Below the pieces are notes generated by a model that was not told the origin of the DNA, searched no databases, and saw only the letters and a program-made list of their open reading frames with translations. Positions 1 through 9,348 of a stretch of DNA of 64,000 nt are shown here, one piece after another; within the stretch, counting starts at the first letter, position 1; every line of letters starts with the position of its first letter. A program made the position numbers and the translations under genes. Location of the stretch: the NCBI RefSeq assembly GCF_003755185.1, contig NZ_RKIC01000009.1, positions 186,001 through 250,000 of the forward strand, written 5' to 3'. This DNA comes from Frigoribacterium sp. PhB24. Its GTDB lineage: Bacteria; Actinomycetota; Actinomycetes; Actinomycetales; Microbacteriaceae.

Positions 1-1394
<1,394 letters not shown>

Positions 1395-1423
1395 GCTCAC
1401 CTTCGTGATTTTACGGACCGTGG

Positions 1424-1454
1424 GCCGTGCGGGTGTCTCAACTCACCGCACGGC
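1424..1454 (-). terminator. Hairpin between the LysM gene and the kinase gene
   Basis: GCCGTGCGGGTG pairs with CACCGCACGGC (one bulged G) around an 8-base loop. It lies just after the LysM gene stop and before the kinase ribosome binding site on the minus strand. No U-run follows, so it may be a terminator, an attenuator or only an mRNA-stabilising hairpin. Confidence 0.45.
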
Positions 1455-1487
1455 GGCAAACCGCCCCGCGTGCAGGTCGCCGGCGGT

Positions 1488-2843
1488 TCAGCGGAGGGTC
1501 GCGAGCCAGGTGGTGGCCGGAGCCTCCCATTTGGCGTACGCGTCGGGGAATGCCGAGTACTGCACGGCTTGGGCCGCCTTCGTCAGGGGCATCGACTGCC
1601 ACCCCTTGACGTCGAGGAGGCCCCTCGTCTTGCCCGTGTTCGGGTTGGACGCGCCACCGAAGAACAGCTTGGTGGCGTGCACCGGGTCGCGCAGCTGCGC
1701 GGGAGTGCCCCACCCGGTGCTCGGGCGCTGCTGGAAGAGGCCGAGCGAGTCACGGTCGCCGTGGTCGAGGTTGCGCAGGCTGCTCTCCTGCGCGGCCGCG
1801 GCCAGGGCAATGACGATCGCGCGATCTCCGACACCGAGTTGGCGTCCCACCGAGATGATGATCCGGGCGTTCGCGGCCTGCTCCGCCGTCAACGTCGCAC
1901 TGACCCCGATCGGAGCGGCCGACGTCGACGCGACCACGGTCGTGGCGGTGGGGGCCGAGGCCCCGGGCAGGGTGAGAGTCTTGCCGGCGTAGATGGTGCT
2001 GGTGAAGGACAGGCCGTTCGCAGCGAGGAGCGCCTTGACGCTCGTGCCCGACTTGGCGGCGATGGAGGCGATGGTGTCGCCCCGCTGGATGACGTAGCTG
2101 CCCACGGCGGGCCCCGCGGCGGGGGCCGGCGTCGGGGCGACGGCCGCGGACGCGCCCGAGGGGATCGCCAGCGACTGGCCGGGGTAGATGATGCTCGACA
2201 AGCCCAGCCCGTTCGCCTGGATGAGCGAGCTCGTCGTGACGCCGTGGGCACGCGCGATGGAACTCAACGTGTCGCCACGGACGATGACGTACCGCCCGCC
2301 CGTCGCCTTCGTCGGCGCAGGCGCGGACGGTGCCTTGGACGCGGCGCTCGTGGCCGCGCTGAGGCTGAGGGTCTGGCCCGGGAAGATGGTGGACTTCCAG
2401 CTGAGGCCGTTGAGCGCGAGCACCGAGGCGGTGCTCAGCCCGAACGAGCCGGCGATGCTCGCCACCGTGTCCCCGGACCTCACGGTGTAGGTCGCCGGGG
2501 CGGCCCCGAAGAGGGTCGCCGAGCTGGAGGCGGTCTCGACCGTCGCCGCCATCCTCTGCTCGGGTGCCGACAGCCGGGGCGGGAGCACGGGACGGGGGGA
2601 GGCGTCGGGCTTCTTGGTGGGGCTGTGGTCGAGCGCGAACACAGGTCCCGTGACGCTCATGCTGAGGGCCATGGAGCCCGCGACGACGATGGGGACCGTG
2701 TTCAGCATGGACCGCGCCATGCGCGAGAGCGGCTTCCGCTCCTCGGCCCCGCCGAGCGGGCCGAAGGCGCTGGTCGAGCGTCCGTCCAGGGTCGTCGCGG
2801 ACTCGGATTCGGAGTCGGGGCGGGCGGAAGTGACGTCGTTCAT
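1488..2843 (-). CDS. Secreted protein with three LysM domains and a C-terminal transglycosylase-like domain
   Basis: A 451-residue predicted cell-wall protein. A membrane segment lies near residues 45-70 (N-terminal signal anchor ending in VFALDH). Three LysM repeats follow, each starting with a Y-x-V-x-x-GDT pattern (YTVRSGDT, YVIVRGDT, YVIQRGDT), separated by Ala/Pro/Thr linkers. The C-terminal 120 residues contain AAAQESSLRNLDHGDRDSLG and LFQQRPSTGWG, the Glu-Ser and Gly-Leu-Phe-Gln pattern of lysozyme/SLT-like folds, so it probably binds and may cleave peptidoglycan. The ATG at 2843 has GAGGA eight bases upstream; in-frame codons further upstream have no ribosome binding site. It lies directly upstream of the PASTA kinase on the same strand, suggesting a cell-wall link. 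Catalytic activity is inferred. Confidence 0.85.
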   Translation of the reverse strand: MNDVTSARPDSESESATTLDGRSTSAFGPLGGAEERKPLSRMARSMLNTVPIVVAGSMALSMSVTGPVFALDHSPTKKPDASPRPVLPPRLSAPEQRMAATVETASSSATLFGAAPATYTVRSGDTVASIAGSFGLSTASVLALNGLSWKSTIFPGQTLSLSAATSAASKAPSAPAPTKATGGRYVIVRGDTLSSIARAHGVTTSSLIQANGLGLSSIIYPGQSLAIPSGASAAVAPTPAPAAGPAVGSYVIQRGDTIASIAAKSGTSVKALLAANGLSFTSTIYAGKTLTLPGASAPTATTVVASTSAAPIGVSATLTAEQAANARIIISVGRQLGVGDRAIVIALAAAAQESSLRNLDHGDRDSLGLFQQRPSTGWGTPAQLRDPVHATKLFFGGASNPNTGKTRGLLDVKGWQSMPLTKAAQAVQYSAFPDAYAKWEAPATTWLATLR

Positions 2844-2993
2844 GGGCTGATCCTCGGTTCGGGGGCGGGGACACGGTCGCTGGGTGATCGGTGAGCCGCG
2901 GTGCCACGTCGTCCCAAGTTGGCACACGTGGATATCCAAGTCAATCAGTGTGACGGATGTTGCGGATGTGACGTGCGCCGGGGGAGCGGATCG

Positions 2994-3003
2994 AGGAGGC
3001 GCG
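2994..3003 (-). repeat. Copy of the CGCGCCTCCT decamer family
   Basis: AGGAGGCGCG on the plus strand, in the divergent intergenic region between the LysM gene and the Rv2175c-type gene. It is one of 13 copies seen in the window; see the corresponding finding. Confidence 0.6.
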
Positions 3004-3036
3004 GCGAGGGTCGCGAACCCGTGGCAAGGTTGTCGC

Positions 3037-3393
3037 GTGACCGATCTCTCTCAACGCCCCTGGTTCGCCGACACCGAATGGCTGACCGTGCCCGACCTCG
3101 TCGAGCGGCTCGGCCTCGGGGTGAGCCGTGTGCGTCGCCTGCTCGAGGAGCACGTCCTCGTCGGGGCCCGCGTGGACGGCGTCACCAAGGTGCCGGCCGT
3201 CTTCCTCGACGGCTCCGAGCCGCGCCACGACCTGCGGGGCACGTTGACGGTCCTGTCCGACAACGGCTTCGACGACGACGAGGCGCTGGACTGGCTCTTG
3301 TCCCACGACGAGGCACTGGGTACGAGCCCCGTCGCCGCATTGCAGGCCGGACGCAAGGCGGAGGTCCGCCGAATCGCGCAGAGCCTGCTCTAG
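3037..3393 (+). CDS. Rv2175c family DNA-binding protein
   Basis: A 118-residue protein with an N-terminal winged-helix/HTH stretch (WLTVPDLVERLGLGVSRVRRLLEEH) and the family's C-terminal domain (GTLTVLSDNGFDDDEALDWLL). The Mycobacterium tuberculosis homologue Rv2175c binds DNA and is a substrate of the kinase PknL, encoded beside it. The same neighbourhood is kept here (kinase at 1-1394), so regulation by phosphorylation is a reasonable inference. The GTG at 3037 has GGCAAGG upstream and gives the normal family N-terminus; the open frame extends to 2884 but without family similarity. Divergent from the LysM gene. Confidence 0.88.
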   Translation: MTDLSQRPWFADTEWLTVPDLVERLGLGVSRVRRLLEEHVLVGARVDGVTKVPAVFLDGSEPRHDLRGTLTVLSDNGFDDDEALDWLLSHDEALGTSPVAALQAGRKAEVRRIAQSLL

Positions 3394-3424
3394 TCGGGTC
3401 GGCCCGTCAACCCTCGTCGATCGC

Positions 3425-3441
3425 GCGCGGCGTGGCCGCGC
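3425..3441. terminator. Short GC hairpin between convergent genes
   Basis: GCGCGGC and GCCGCGC form a 7-bp stem with a 3-base loop in the 53-bp gap between the Rv2175c-type gene and the convergent polyprenyl synthase gene. No U-run is present, so the terminator call is weak. Confidence 0.4.
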
Positions 3442-3446
3442 AGGGG

Positions 3447-4568
3447 TCAGGAGGCGCGACGCGTGACGGTCTCGGCGAGTCGGGTCAGCTGCGTCCGCGC
3501 CGACGGCGCGAGCGCCGACCTCTCGAGTGCATGCACGGCGCGTTCGACCTGGTCGGCGATCGTCTGCTCGACCGCGTCGACGGCACCGCTGTCCCGGAGC
3601 GTCGCCTGGAGCATGCTGATCTGGTCGTCGTCGAGCTCGGGGTCGCCGAGGAGTTCGTCGAGCAGTCGGACGGCCCCGGGGGGCAGCGCACGACGGGCGG
3701 TCGCCACGAGGACCGTCCTCTTGCCTTCTCTCAGATCGTCGCCTGCCGGCTTTCCCGTGACCGAGGGGTCGCCGAAGACGCCCAGCAGGTCGTCGCGCAG
3801 TTGGTAGGCGATGCCGAGGGGGAGCCCGAAGTGCCGGAGGGACTCGAGGGCTGACCGGTCGCCACCGGCCATCGCCGCACCGACCGTCAGGGGAGCCTCG
3901 ACGCTGTACTTCGCCGACTTGTAGACGATGACGCGCTGAGCTCGCGGCAGCAGCTGCAGCTCGTCGACCGTCCTCCAGGCGTTCTCTTCGAGGATGTCGA
4001 GGTACTGACCCACCGTGACCTCGGTCCGCATGCGGTTCAGTTCGACGCGGGCCGAACGGGCCGCCTCACGGGACGGGAGGGAGTCCAGGGCCTCGCTCAG
4101 CAGCTCGTCGCTCCACGCCAGCAGCAGGTCGCCCATGAGCAGGGCGCCCGACCGGCCGAACGCCTCGGGCGACCCCAGCCAGGAGCCCTCGCGGTGCAGG
4201 GCCTCGAAGCGTCGATGCGCCGACGGCAGTCCGCGGCGCGTGTCGGAGTTGTCCATGATGTCGTCGTGGACGAGCGCTGCCGCGTGGAAGAACTCCAGGC
4301 CGGCCGAGGCCGTCATGACGGCCTCGATCTCGCGCTCGTCGCGGGCCTCGCCGAGAGGGTCGAACCCCGTGTCGAGTCCCGCGATCGACTGCCAGCCCCA
4401 GTAGCAGAAGAGCGCCCTGAAACGTTTCCCGCCCCGGAGCAGATCGCCCGAGTGGATCGAGAAGGGGTCGAGGTCGGGAGCGATGCCCGTCAGGGCCGGT
4501 CGCTGCCGCTCGAGGAACCGATCGATGCGCTCTTGAACGACGTCCACTAACCGCGTACTCTCAGCCAC
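3447..4568 (-). CDS. Polyprenyl diphosphate synthase
   Basis: A trans-isoprenyl diphosphate synthase of 373 residues that condenses isopentenyl diphosphate with an allylic diphosphate. The first Asp-rich motif is DDIMD (102-106), preceded by FFHAAALVH; the second is RDDLLGVFGD (258-267). GGKRFR (47-52) is the family's N-terminal diphosphate-binding motif. Chain length cannot be assigned; products of 15-20 carbons or longer are possible. Position matches idsA2 (Rv2173) in mycobacteria. Start is the GTG at 4568, seven bases after a TAGGCT -10 element, so the message may be leaderless. The last codons, CGC GCC TCC TGA, are a copy of the decamer repeat found across this window. Confidence 0.93.
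   Translation of the reverse strand: MAESTRLVDVVQERIDRFLERQRPALTGIAPDLDPFSIHSGDLLRGGKRFRALFCYWGWQSIAGLDTGFDPLGEARDEREIEAVMTASAGLEFFHAAALVHDDIMDNSDTRRGLPSAHRRFEALHREGSWLGSPEAFGRSGALLMGDLLLAWSDELLSEALDSLPSREAARSARVELNRMRTEVTVGQYLDILEENAWRTVDELQLLPRAQRVIVYKSAKYSVEAPLTVGAAMAGGDRSALESLRHFGLPLGIAYQLRDDLLGVFGDPSVTGKPAGDDLREGKRTVLVATARRALPPGAVRLLDELLGDPELDDDQISMLQATLRDSGAVDAVEQTIADQVERAVHALERSALAPSARTQLTRLAETVTRRAS
3449..3458 (-). repeat. Decamer repeat forming the end of the polyprenyl synthase gene
   Basis: AGGAGGCGCG on the plus strand. On the coding strand CGCGCCTCCT plus the next A supplies Arg-Ala-Ser and the TGA stop. The same arrangement ends trpD at 44955-44966. Confidence 0.6.
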
Positions 4569-4575
4569 GCTGCCT

Positions 4576-4581
4576 AGCCTA
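4576..4581 (-). promoter_or_regulatory. -10 element TAGGCT for the polyprenyl synthase gene
   Basis: TAGGCT on the minus strand is followed by seven bases and then the GTG start codon, the spacing expected of a leaderless actinobacterial transcript. No good -35 is visible. Confidence 0.5.
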
Positions 4582-4678
4582 GCGATAGCTGTCGGGCATA
4601 CACTCGCAGCTACTCATCGCGTCGATCCCGAGGCTCCCGCCTCGCGCTTGAGAGCCCGTGCTCGAAGGGAACACCAAG

Positions 4679-5080
4679 ATGCCACTTTCCGAACAGGAGC
4701 AGCGGCTCCTCGAAGAGATGGAGCGGAGTCTCTACAGCAACGACTCCGACTTCGTGGCGACGGTCGGCAACCGCGGTGGCCGACCGAACTACACCCTCGT
4801 GGTGGTCGGCGTCCTCGGCGCGCTCGTCGGCATCGCCGTGATCGTCGCGGGCGTGATCTTCCGCCAGCCACTCATCGGCGTCGCAGGATTCGTGGTCATG
4901 CTCGCCGGTGTCCTCTTCGCCATCGCGCCGCCGAAGCGCAAGGGGGCCTCGGCTCCCTCGATGCCTTCTGCTCCCCGATCCTCCACTTCTCGGCCGCCCC
5001 ACCCCGCCAAGGGTGGGTTGATGGATCGCCTCAACGAGCGGTGGGACCGCCGTCAGGACGGCGACGGGCGCGACGCCTAG
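4679..5080 (+). CDS. DUF3040 membrane protein
   Basis: A 133-residue protein of the DUF3040 family. The N-terminus MPLSEQEQRLLEEMERSLYS is the family signature, followed by two hydrophobic segments (about 41-62 and 66-84) and a basic, Pro/Ser-rich cytoplasmic tail ending in RLNERWDRR. The family is actinobacterial, has no established activity, and in mycobacteria (Rv2169c) also lies next to mraZ-mraW; a cell-envelope role is inferred only from that. The ATG at 4679 is preceded by GAAGGGAACACCAAG. A strong terminator follows, so it is separate from the mra operon. Confidence 0.9.
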   Translation: MPLSEQEQRLLEEMERSLYSNDSDFVATVGNRGGRPNYTLVVVGVLGALVGIAVIVAGVIFRQPLIGVAGFVVMLAGVLFAIAPPKRKGASAPSMPSAPRSSTSRPPHPAKGGLMDRLNERWDRRQDGDGRDA

Positions 5081-5103
5081 CCTCTCTTCGCACCACGACC
5101 TCA

Positions 5104-5132
5104 GGGGTCGGCCTTCGGGCCGGCCCCTTTTT
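5104..5132 (+). terminator. Rho-independent terminator of the DUF3040 gene
   Basis: GGGGTCGGCC-TTCG-GGCCGGCCCC forms a 10-bp stem (one G-U) with a stable UUCG tetraloop, followed by TTTTT. It is the clearest intrinsic terminator in the window. Confidence 0.92.
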
Positions 5133-5174
5133 CGTGCGCCCGGCGGCCCGGCGGGACCTCCACGACACGCTGGC

Positions 5175-5184
5175 CGCGCCTCCT
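5175..5184 (+). repeat. Copy of the CGCGCCTCCT decamer family
   Basis: Decamer in the non-coding gap between the DUF3040 terminator and the mra promoter. See the repeat-family finding. Confidence 0.55.
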
Positions 5185-5277
5185 CGGGGCGTTCTCCCTC
5201 CACCGTCCTCCACCTCCCTGACCCCCGAAGTGGAGCGGATGGAGGAGCAGACACGCGTTGTCGGAGGGGCTGTCTCG

Positions 5278-5306
5278 TTGCCGGGTGGTTCGTTGTGGAG
5301 TAAAGT
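5278..5306 (+). promoter_or_regulatory. Probable Pmra promoter for the dcw cluster
   Basis: TTGCCG (5278-5283), a 17-bp spacer and TAAAGT (5301-5306) fit a SigA-type promoter. Predicted start is near 5313, leaving an untranslated leader of about 40 bases before mraZ. No other comparable promoter is seen before ftsL. Confidence 0.65.
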
Positions 5307-5314
5307 GGAGGTAC
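5285..5314 (+). promoter_or_regulatory. MraZ-type operator: three GTGG repeats at 10-bp period
   Basis: GTGG occurs at 5285, 5295 and 5305, exactly one helical turn apart, with a weaker GTGC at 5315. MraZ proteins bind tandem repeats of this kind upstream of their own operon. The repeats cover the spacer and -10 of the predicted promoter, so autoregulation by promoter occlusion is likely. Confidence 0.75.
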
Positions 5315-5353
5315 GTGCCACAGAGGGGTGCGGGGGCGAGGGGAGACGGGCGC

Positions 5354-5785
5354 ATGTTCCTCGGCACCTATTCGCCCAAGCTCGACGAGAAAGGGCGCAT
5401 CATCCTCCCCGCGAAATTCCGTGACGAGCTCGCTTCGGGCCTCGTCATGACCCGTGGGCAAGAACGGTGCGTCTATGTCTTCAGCCAGCGAGAGTTCGAA
5501 GACATGCACTCGCGCATCCGCCAGGCGCCGGTCACGAGCAAGCAGGCCCGCGACTACATGCGCCTCTTCTTGTCGGGAGCCAGTGACGAGATCCCCGACA
5601 AGCAGCACCGGGTGACCATCCCCGCGACGCTTCGCGAGTACGCCGGCCTGGGCCGCGACCTCACCGTGATCGGCGCGGGCAACCGGGCAGAGATCTGGGC
5701 CACCGACGCGTGGGACACCTACTACGAGGCACAAGAGGCCGAGTTCGCCAACACCACCGAGGAGGTGATCCCCGGGCTCTTCTAG
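5354..5785 (+). CDS. mraZ: Transcriptional regulator MraZ
   Basis: A 143-residue protein with two AbrB-like (SpoVT/MraZ) domains. The start [20 protein letters not shown] is the first domain signature, and [18 protein letters not shown] (about residues 83-100) repeats it with the conserved D-x-x-x-R. MraZ forms ring-shaped oligomers and controls the dcw operon. The ATG at 5354 is preceded by GAGGGGAGAC. It is the first gene of the division and cell wall cluster and has its own probable operator at 5285-5314. Confidence 0.97.
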   Translation: MFLGTYSPKLDEKGRIILPAKFRDELASGLVMTRGQERCVYVFSQREFEDMHSRIRQAPVTSKQARDYMRLFLSGASDEIPDKQHRVTIPATLREYAGLGRDLTVIGAGNRAEIWATDAWDTYYEAQEAEFANTTEEVIPGLF

Positions 5786-5886
5786 CCCGTGGGCCCCGAC
5801 CCTCAGCCGTCAGCCCTGGCACACCTTCCCCGGTGCCAGGTCCCGACGGATGGGGATCAGGGCCGACGAGCACAGCCCGTGTCGCC

Positions 5887-6837
5887 ATGGCCGATCAGAT
5901 CCACACCCCCGTCCTCCTCGAGCGCACCCTCGAGCTCCTCGCCCCCGCCGTGTCGCGTCCCGGTGCCGTCGTCGTCGACTGCACCCTCGGCATGGGCGGT
6001 CACAGCGAGGCGATGCTCCAGGCCTTCCCCGGACTCACCGTCGTCGGGCTCGACCGCGACACCGAGGCCCTCGCCCTGGCAGGCGAGAGGCTCGCACCCT
6101 TCGGTGAGCGCGCACGCCTCGTCCACACGACCTACGACGGAATCGCCGAGGCCCTCGACGGACTCGGTCTCGACACGGTCGACGGTGTGCTCTTCGACCT
6201 CGGCGTGTCCTCCCTGCAGTTGGACCGGGTCGAGCGTGGGTTCTCGTACTCCAAGGACGCGCCGCTCGACATGCGCATGGACCCGACTTCGTCCGTCACC
6301 GCGGAACGCGTCCTCGCCGAGTACCCCGAGAGCGAACTGCGGCGCATCTTCTACCAGTACGGCGAAGAGAAACTGGCCCCGCGCTACGCCCGCCGCATCG
6401 TCGAGCACCGGGCCGACGCCCCGCTCACCCGGAGCGGCGAGCTCGTCGACCTGCTGATCGCGGCGACCCCCATGGCGTTGCAGCGAGCTGGACACCCCGC
6501 GAAGCGTGTGTTCCAAGCATTGCGCATCGAGGTCAACGGCGAGTTGGCGTCGCTCGAGGCTGCCGTCCCCGTGGCCCTCGACCGGCTCGCCGTCGACGGG
6601 CGGATCGTCGTGCTGGCCTACCAATCACTCGAGGACCGCTTCGTCAAACGGGAGTTGGCCGCGCGCACGACCTCGACGGCGCCTCAGGGGCTGCCGGTCG
6701 AGCTGCCAGAGCACCGTCCCGACTTCCGCCTGATCGTCCGGGGAGCCGAACTGGCCTCCGACGCCGAGCGCGACCTCAACCCCCGAGCCAAGCCCGTGCG
6801 ACTGCGTGCCGCCGAACGAATCCGGAGAACAGCATGA
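5887..6837 (+). CDS. rsmH: 16S rRNA (cytosine(1402)-N(4))-methyltransferase
   Basis: RsmH (MraW) methylates N4 of C1402 in the 30S decoding centre using S-adenosylmethionine. The 316-residue protein begins MADQIHTPVLLERTLELL, has the SAM-binding DCTLGMGGHS (31-40), the family motif FDLGVSSLQLDRVERGFSY, and ends in NPRAKPVRLRAAERI. The length is typical. It sits about 100 bp after mraZ, and its TGA overlaps the ATG of ftsL (ATGA at 6834-6837), indicating translational coupling. Confidence 0.97.
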   Translation: MADQIHTPVLLERTLELLAPAVSRPGAVVVDCTLGMGGHSEAMLQAFPGLTVVGLDRDTEALALAGERLAPFGERARLVHTTYDGIAEALDGLGLDTVDGVLFDLGVSSLQLDRVERGFSYSKDAPLDMRMDPTSSVTAERVLAEYPESELRRIFYQYGEEKLAPRYARRIVEHRADAPLTRSGELVDLLIAATPMALQRAGHPAKRVFQALRIEVNGELASLEAAVPVALDRLAVDGRIVVLAYQSLEDRFVKRELAARTTSTAPQGLPVELPEHRPDFRLIVRGAELASDAERDLNPRAKPVRLRAAERIRRTA

Positions 6838-7493
6838 GCAGCAACCTGGCCATCGCGACCCCGTCGACGCGCCCGCGGCCCTCGTCCACCCCGGCGGCCC
6901 GACCGGTCGAGATCGTCACGAGCCGGTCGCAGCGACGGGCGCGCCCGAAGATCGCCTACGCGCTCATCGCCACGGCCGCCCTCTTCGTCCTGCTGCTGGC
7001 CCAGTTGGCCATCAGCATCGCCCTCAGCGACGGCGCGTACAAGATCTCCGACCTGCAGGCCGCCAAGACCGAACTCGTGCGGGACCAGCAGAAGTACAGC
7101 GAGCAGCGCGATGTGCTGTCGTCGCCGCAGAACCTCGCCGCCAACGCCGACGAACTCGGCATGGTCCGCAACTCGAACCCCGTCTACCTCGATCTCGCGA
7201 CGGGTGCGATCCACGGTTCGCCGGCTCCCGCGGAGGGTGCCGATGTCGCGACGTCGGGAAACCTCATCCCGAACACCCTGCTCGACGGTGTGCCTCTCGC
7301 GACGAAGGCACCGGCGACCTCCGCCACCGACGACGCGGCCGCCGCCTCCGACCCCGCCGCGACGTCGATCGGCGCGCCGGCGACGGCGGGCGCCGCGGCC
7401 GTTCCGACCGACGCAGGCGCGCCGGACGGGCGATCGGCCGACGAGTCGGTAGCGTCGGGCTCGAACGAGCTGGCGGCCCCCCAGACCCGCTAG
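6834..7493 (+). CDS. ftsL: FtsL-like cell division protein
   Basis: A 219-residue bitopic membrane protein in the ftsL position. A basic cytoplasmic N-terminus (to about residue 40) is followed by one membrane helix (41-63) and a short coiled coil (ISDLQAAKTELVRDQQKYSEQR). The motif LSSPQNLAANADELGMV resembles the septum-formation initiator/FtsL family. The last 95 residues are low-complexity Ala/Thr/Ser/Pro, so the protein is longer than most FtsL (90-130 residues). Expected role: the FtsQLB subcomplex that activates FtsW-FtsI. Identification rests on position and topology. Confidence 0.85.
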   Translation: MSSNLAIATPSTRPRPSSTPAARPVEIVTSRSQRRARPKIAYALIATAALFVLLLAQLAISIALSDGAYKISDLQAAKTELVRDQQKYSEQRDVLSSPQNLAANADELGMVRNSNPVYLDLATGAIHGSPAPAEGADVATSGNLIPNTLLDGVPLATKAPATSATDDAAAASDPAATSIGAPATAGAAAVPTDAGAPDGRSADESVASGSNELAAPQTR

Positions 7494-7567
7494 CGGCGTG
7501 CCGTCACCGGTACATCGATCGACGACAGCGGGTCGAGCAGGCGCTCGGCCGCGGTGAGGAACCTCTC

Positions 7568-9334
7568 GTGAAAGCAGCTCCCCGAAGCCGCCGCCTCCGT
7601 GCGACGCTCGCGATGGCGCTCGTCATCGCGCTCGTGGGCGTGTTCGTCGTCCGCCTGGCCGACATCCAACTCGTGCAGGCCGCCGAGCTGAACGAGCAGT
7701 CCCAGAACAAGCGCGAGATCGTGCAGACGACCTACGGCGATCGCGGTGACATCACCGACGTCGACGGGACCGTGCTCGCGGGCAGTGTCACCCGGTACAA
7801 CATCACTGCGGCGCCGGCCTTCGCCACCACCGCCAAGGTGAAGGGCGACGACGGCAAGACCACCGAGCTGACGGTCGACCAGGTGGTCGATCGCATCGCG
7901 AAGATCACCGGGGGTGACGCCGCAGCCATGACCACGGCGCTGACCACCGACCCCGAGGCCAACTTCGCCTACCTGGTCAAGGGCGTCGACGTCGACGCCT
8001 TCCGCGAGGTCCGCGAGATGAACGTGTCGTGGGTGTACTTCCAGCGCCAGGCCGCACGCACGTACCCCAACGGCGCGGTGGCCGGAAACCTCACCGGTTT
8101 CATCGGGACCGATGGTCCGCAGGCCGGTCTCGAGCTGAGCCAGAACGCCTGCCTGGCCGGCACCGACGGCTCCGAGACCTACGAACGTGGAGCCGACGGC
8201 GTCCAGCTCCCCGGTAGCACCGTGACGACCAAGGAAGCCGTCGCCGGTGGAACCCTCCGCCTCACGGTCGACGGTGACCTCCAGTACATGACCCAGCAGG
8301 CGCTCGGCGAACAGGCCGAGGCCATCGGGGCCGAGTCGGCCACGGCCGTCGTCATGAAAGCGAGCGACGCCTCGCTGCTCGCGGTCGCCGACTATCCCGC
8401 CGTCGACCCCAACGACGTGAACGGTACCGCCGTCGACGACCTGGGCAGCAAGGCCTTCACCTCGTCGTACGAGCCGGGGTCGACGTTCAAGGCCATGACC
8501 GCCGCCATGCTGCTCGACTCGGGCAAGGCCGATCCTGCGACGCGGGCGACCGTGCCCTATTCCCGCAGCTTCCCGTGGGGTGGCGAGATCCACGACGCGA
8601 CCTTCCACCCGACCGAGAACCTCACGCTCACGGGCATCCTGCGCGACTCCTCGAACGTCGGCATCTCGCTGCTCGGCCAGTCGTTGTCGGCGCAGCAACG
8701 GCACGACTACATGGTCAAGTTCGGCCTCAACGACCCGACCGGCGTCGACTTCCTCGGTGAGCCCACGACAGGTATCCGTCCCGCGTCGCAGTGGGATCAG
8801 CAGACGAGCATCAACACCATGTTCGGGCAGGGTGTCTCGACCACGGCCATCCACCTCGCGAGCATCTACCAGACGTTGGCCAACCACGGGGTCCGGTTGC
8901 CTGTCAACCTCGTCGCGGGCTGCACGGCTCCCGACGGCACCGTCACCGGGACCCCGTCGGCCGAGGGCACGACCGTGGTCTCGCCGTGGGCTGCCGACAC
9001 GACCGTGAACATGCTCGAGAAGGTCGTCAGCGACGGCGACCTCAAGGACGTCCTGACCATCCCCGGCTACCGCGTCGCCGCGAAGACCGGCACCGCCGAG
9101 GTCGCGCGGTCCGACGGAACCGGCTACGGTTCAGACCGCATCGTCTCGGTGGCGGGCATCGCGCCGGCCGAGAACCCGCAGTACGTCGTCGTCGTGACCT
9201 TCACCAAGCCCAGTACCATCAAGACGTCGGCCGCTGCGGCGCCGACCTTCAACAAGATCATGTCCCAGGTCCTCGAGATGTATCGGGTCCCTCCGTCGAC
9301 GGAGCCGGCACCCAGCCTGCCCGAGACCTGGTGA
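7568..9334 (+). CDS. ftsI: Division-specific penicillin-binding protein 2 (class B)
   Basis: Septal transpeptidase cross-linking new peptidoglycan. 588 residues: an N-terminal membrane anchor (about 14-32), dimerisation/pedestal domain and transpeptidase domain. Active-site motifs are STFK (305-308, nucleophile S305), SSN (361-363) and KTGT (506-509). The GTG at 7568 has GTGAGGAAC upstream and places a short basic tail before the anchor; the frame is open further upstream but overlaps ftsL. It partners FtsW (14921-16228). No PASTA repeats are present at the C-terminus, which ends shortly after the catalytic domain. Confidence 0.95.
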   Translation: MKAAPRSRRLRATLAMALVIALVGVFVVRLADIQLVQAAELNEQSQNKREIVQTTYGDRGDITDVDGTVLAGSVTRYNITAAPAFATTAKVKGDDGKTTELTVDQVVDRIAKITGGDAAAMTTALTTDPEANFAYLVKGVDVDAFREVREMNVSWVYFQRQAARTYPNGAVAGNLTGFIGTDGPQAGLELSQNACLAGTDGSETYERGADGVQLPGSTVTTKEAVAGGTLRLTVDGDLQYMTQQALGEQAEAIGAESATAVVMKASDASLLAVADYPAVDPNDVNGTAVDDLGSKAFTSSYEPGSTFKAMTAAMLLDSGKADPATRATVPYSRSFPWGGEIHDATFHPTENLTLTGILRDSSNVGISLLGQSLSAQQRHDYMVKFGLNDPTGVDFLGEPTTGIRPASQWDQQTSINTMFGQGVSTTAIHLASIYQTLANHGVRLPVNLVAGCTAPDGTVTGTPSAEGTTVVSPWAADTTVNMLEKVVSDGDLKDVLTIPGYRVAAKTGTAEVARSDGTGYGSDRIVSVAGIAPAENPQYVVVVTFTKPSTIKTSAAAAPTFNKIMSQVLEMYRVPPSTEPAPSLPETW

Positions 9335-9348
9335 GAGAAGAGGATTCT

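Noticed and set aside
2844-3036. c-di-AMP (ydaO) riboswitch before the LysM gene
   Set aside because: Actinobacterial wall hydrolase genes often carry this riboswitch, but its conserved segments are not present; only 193 bases of divergent promoter region are available.
5307-5353. Conserved mraW RNA motif in the mraZ leader
   Set aside because: The leader is short and G-rich; I could not identify the motif's conserved stems by eye.
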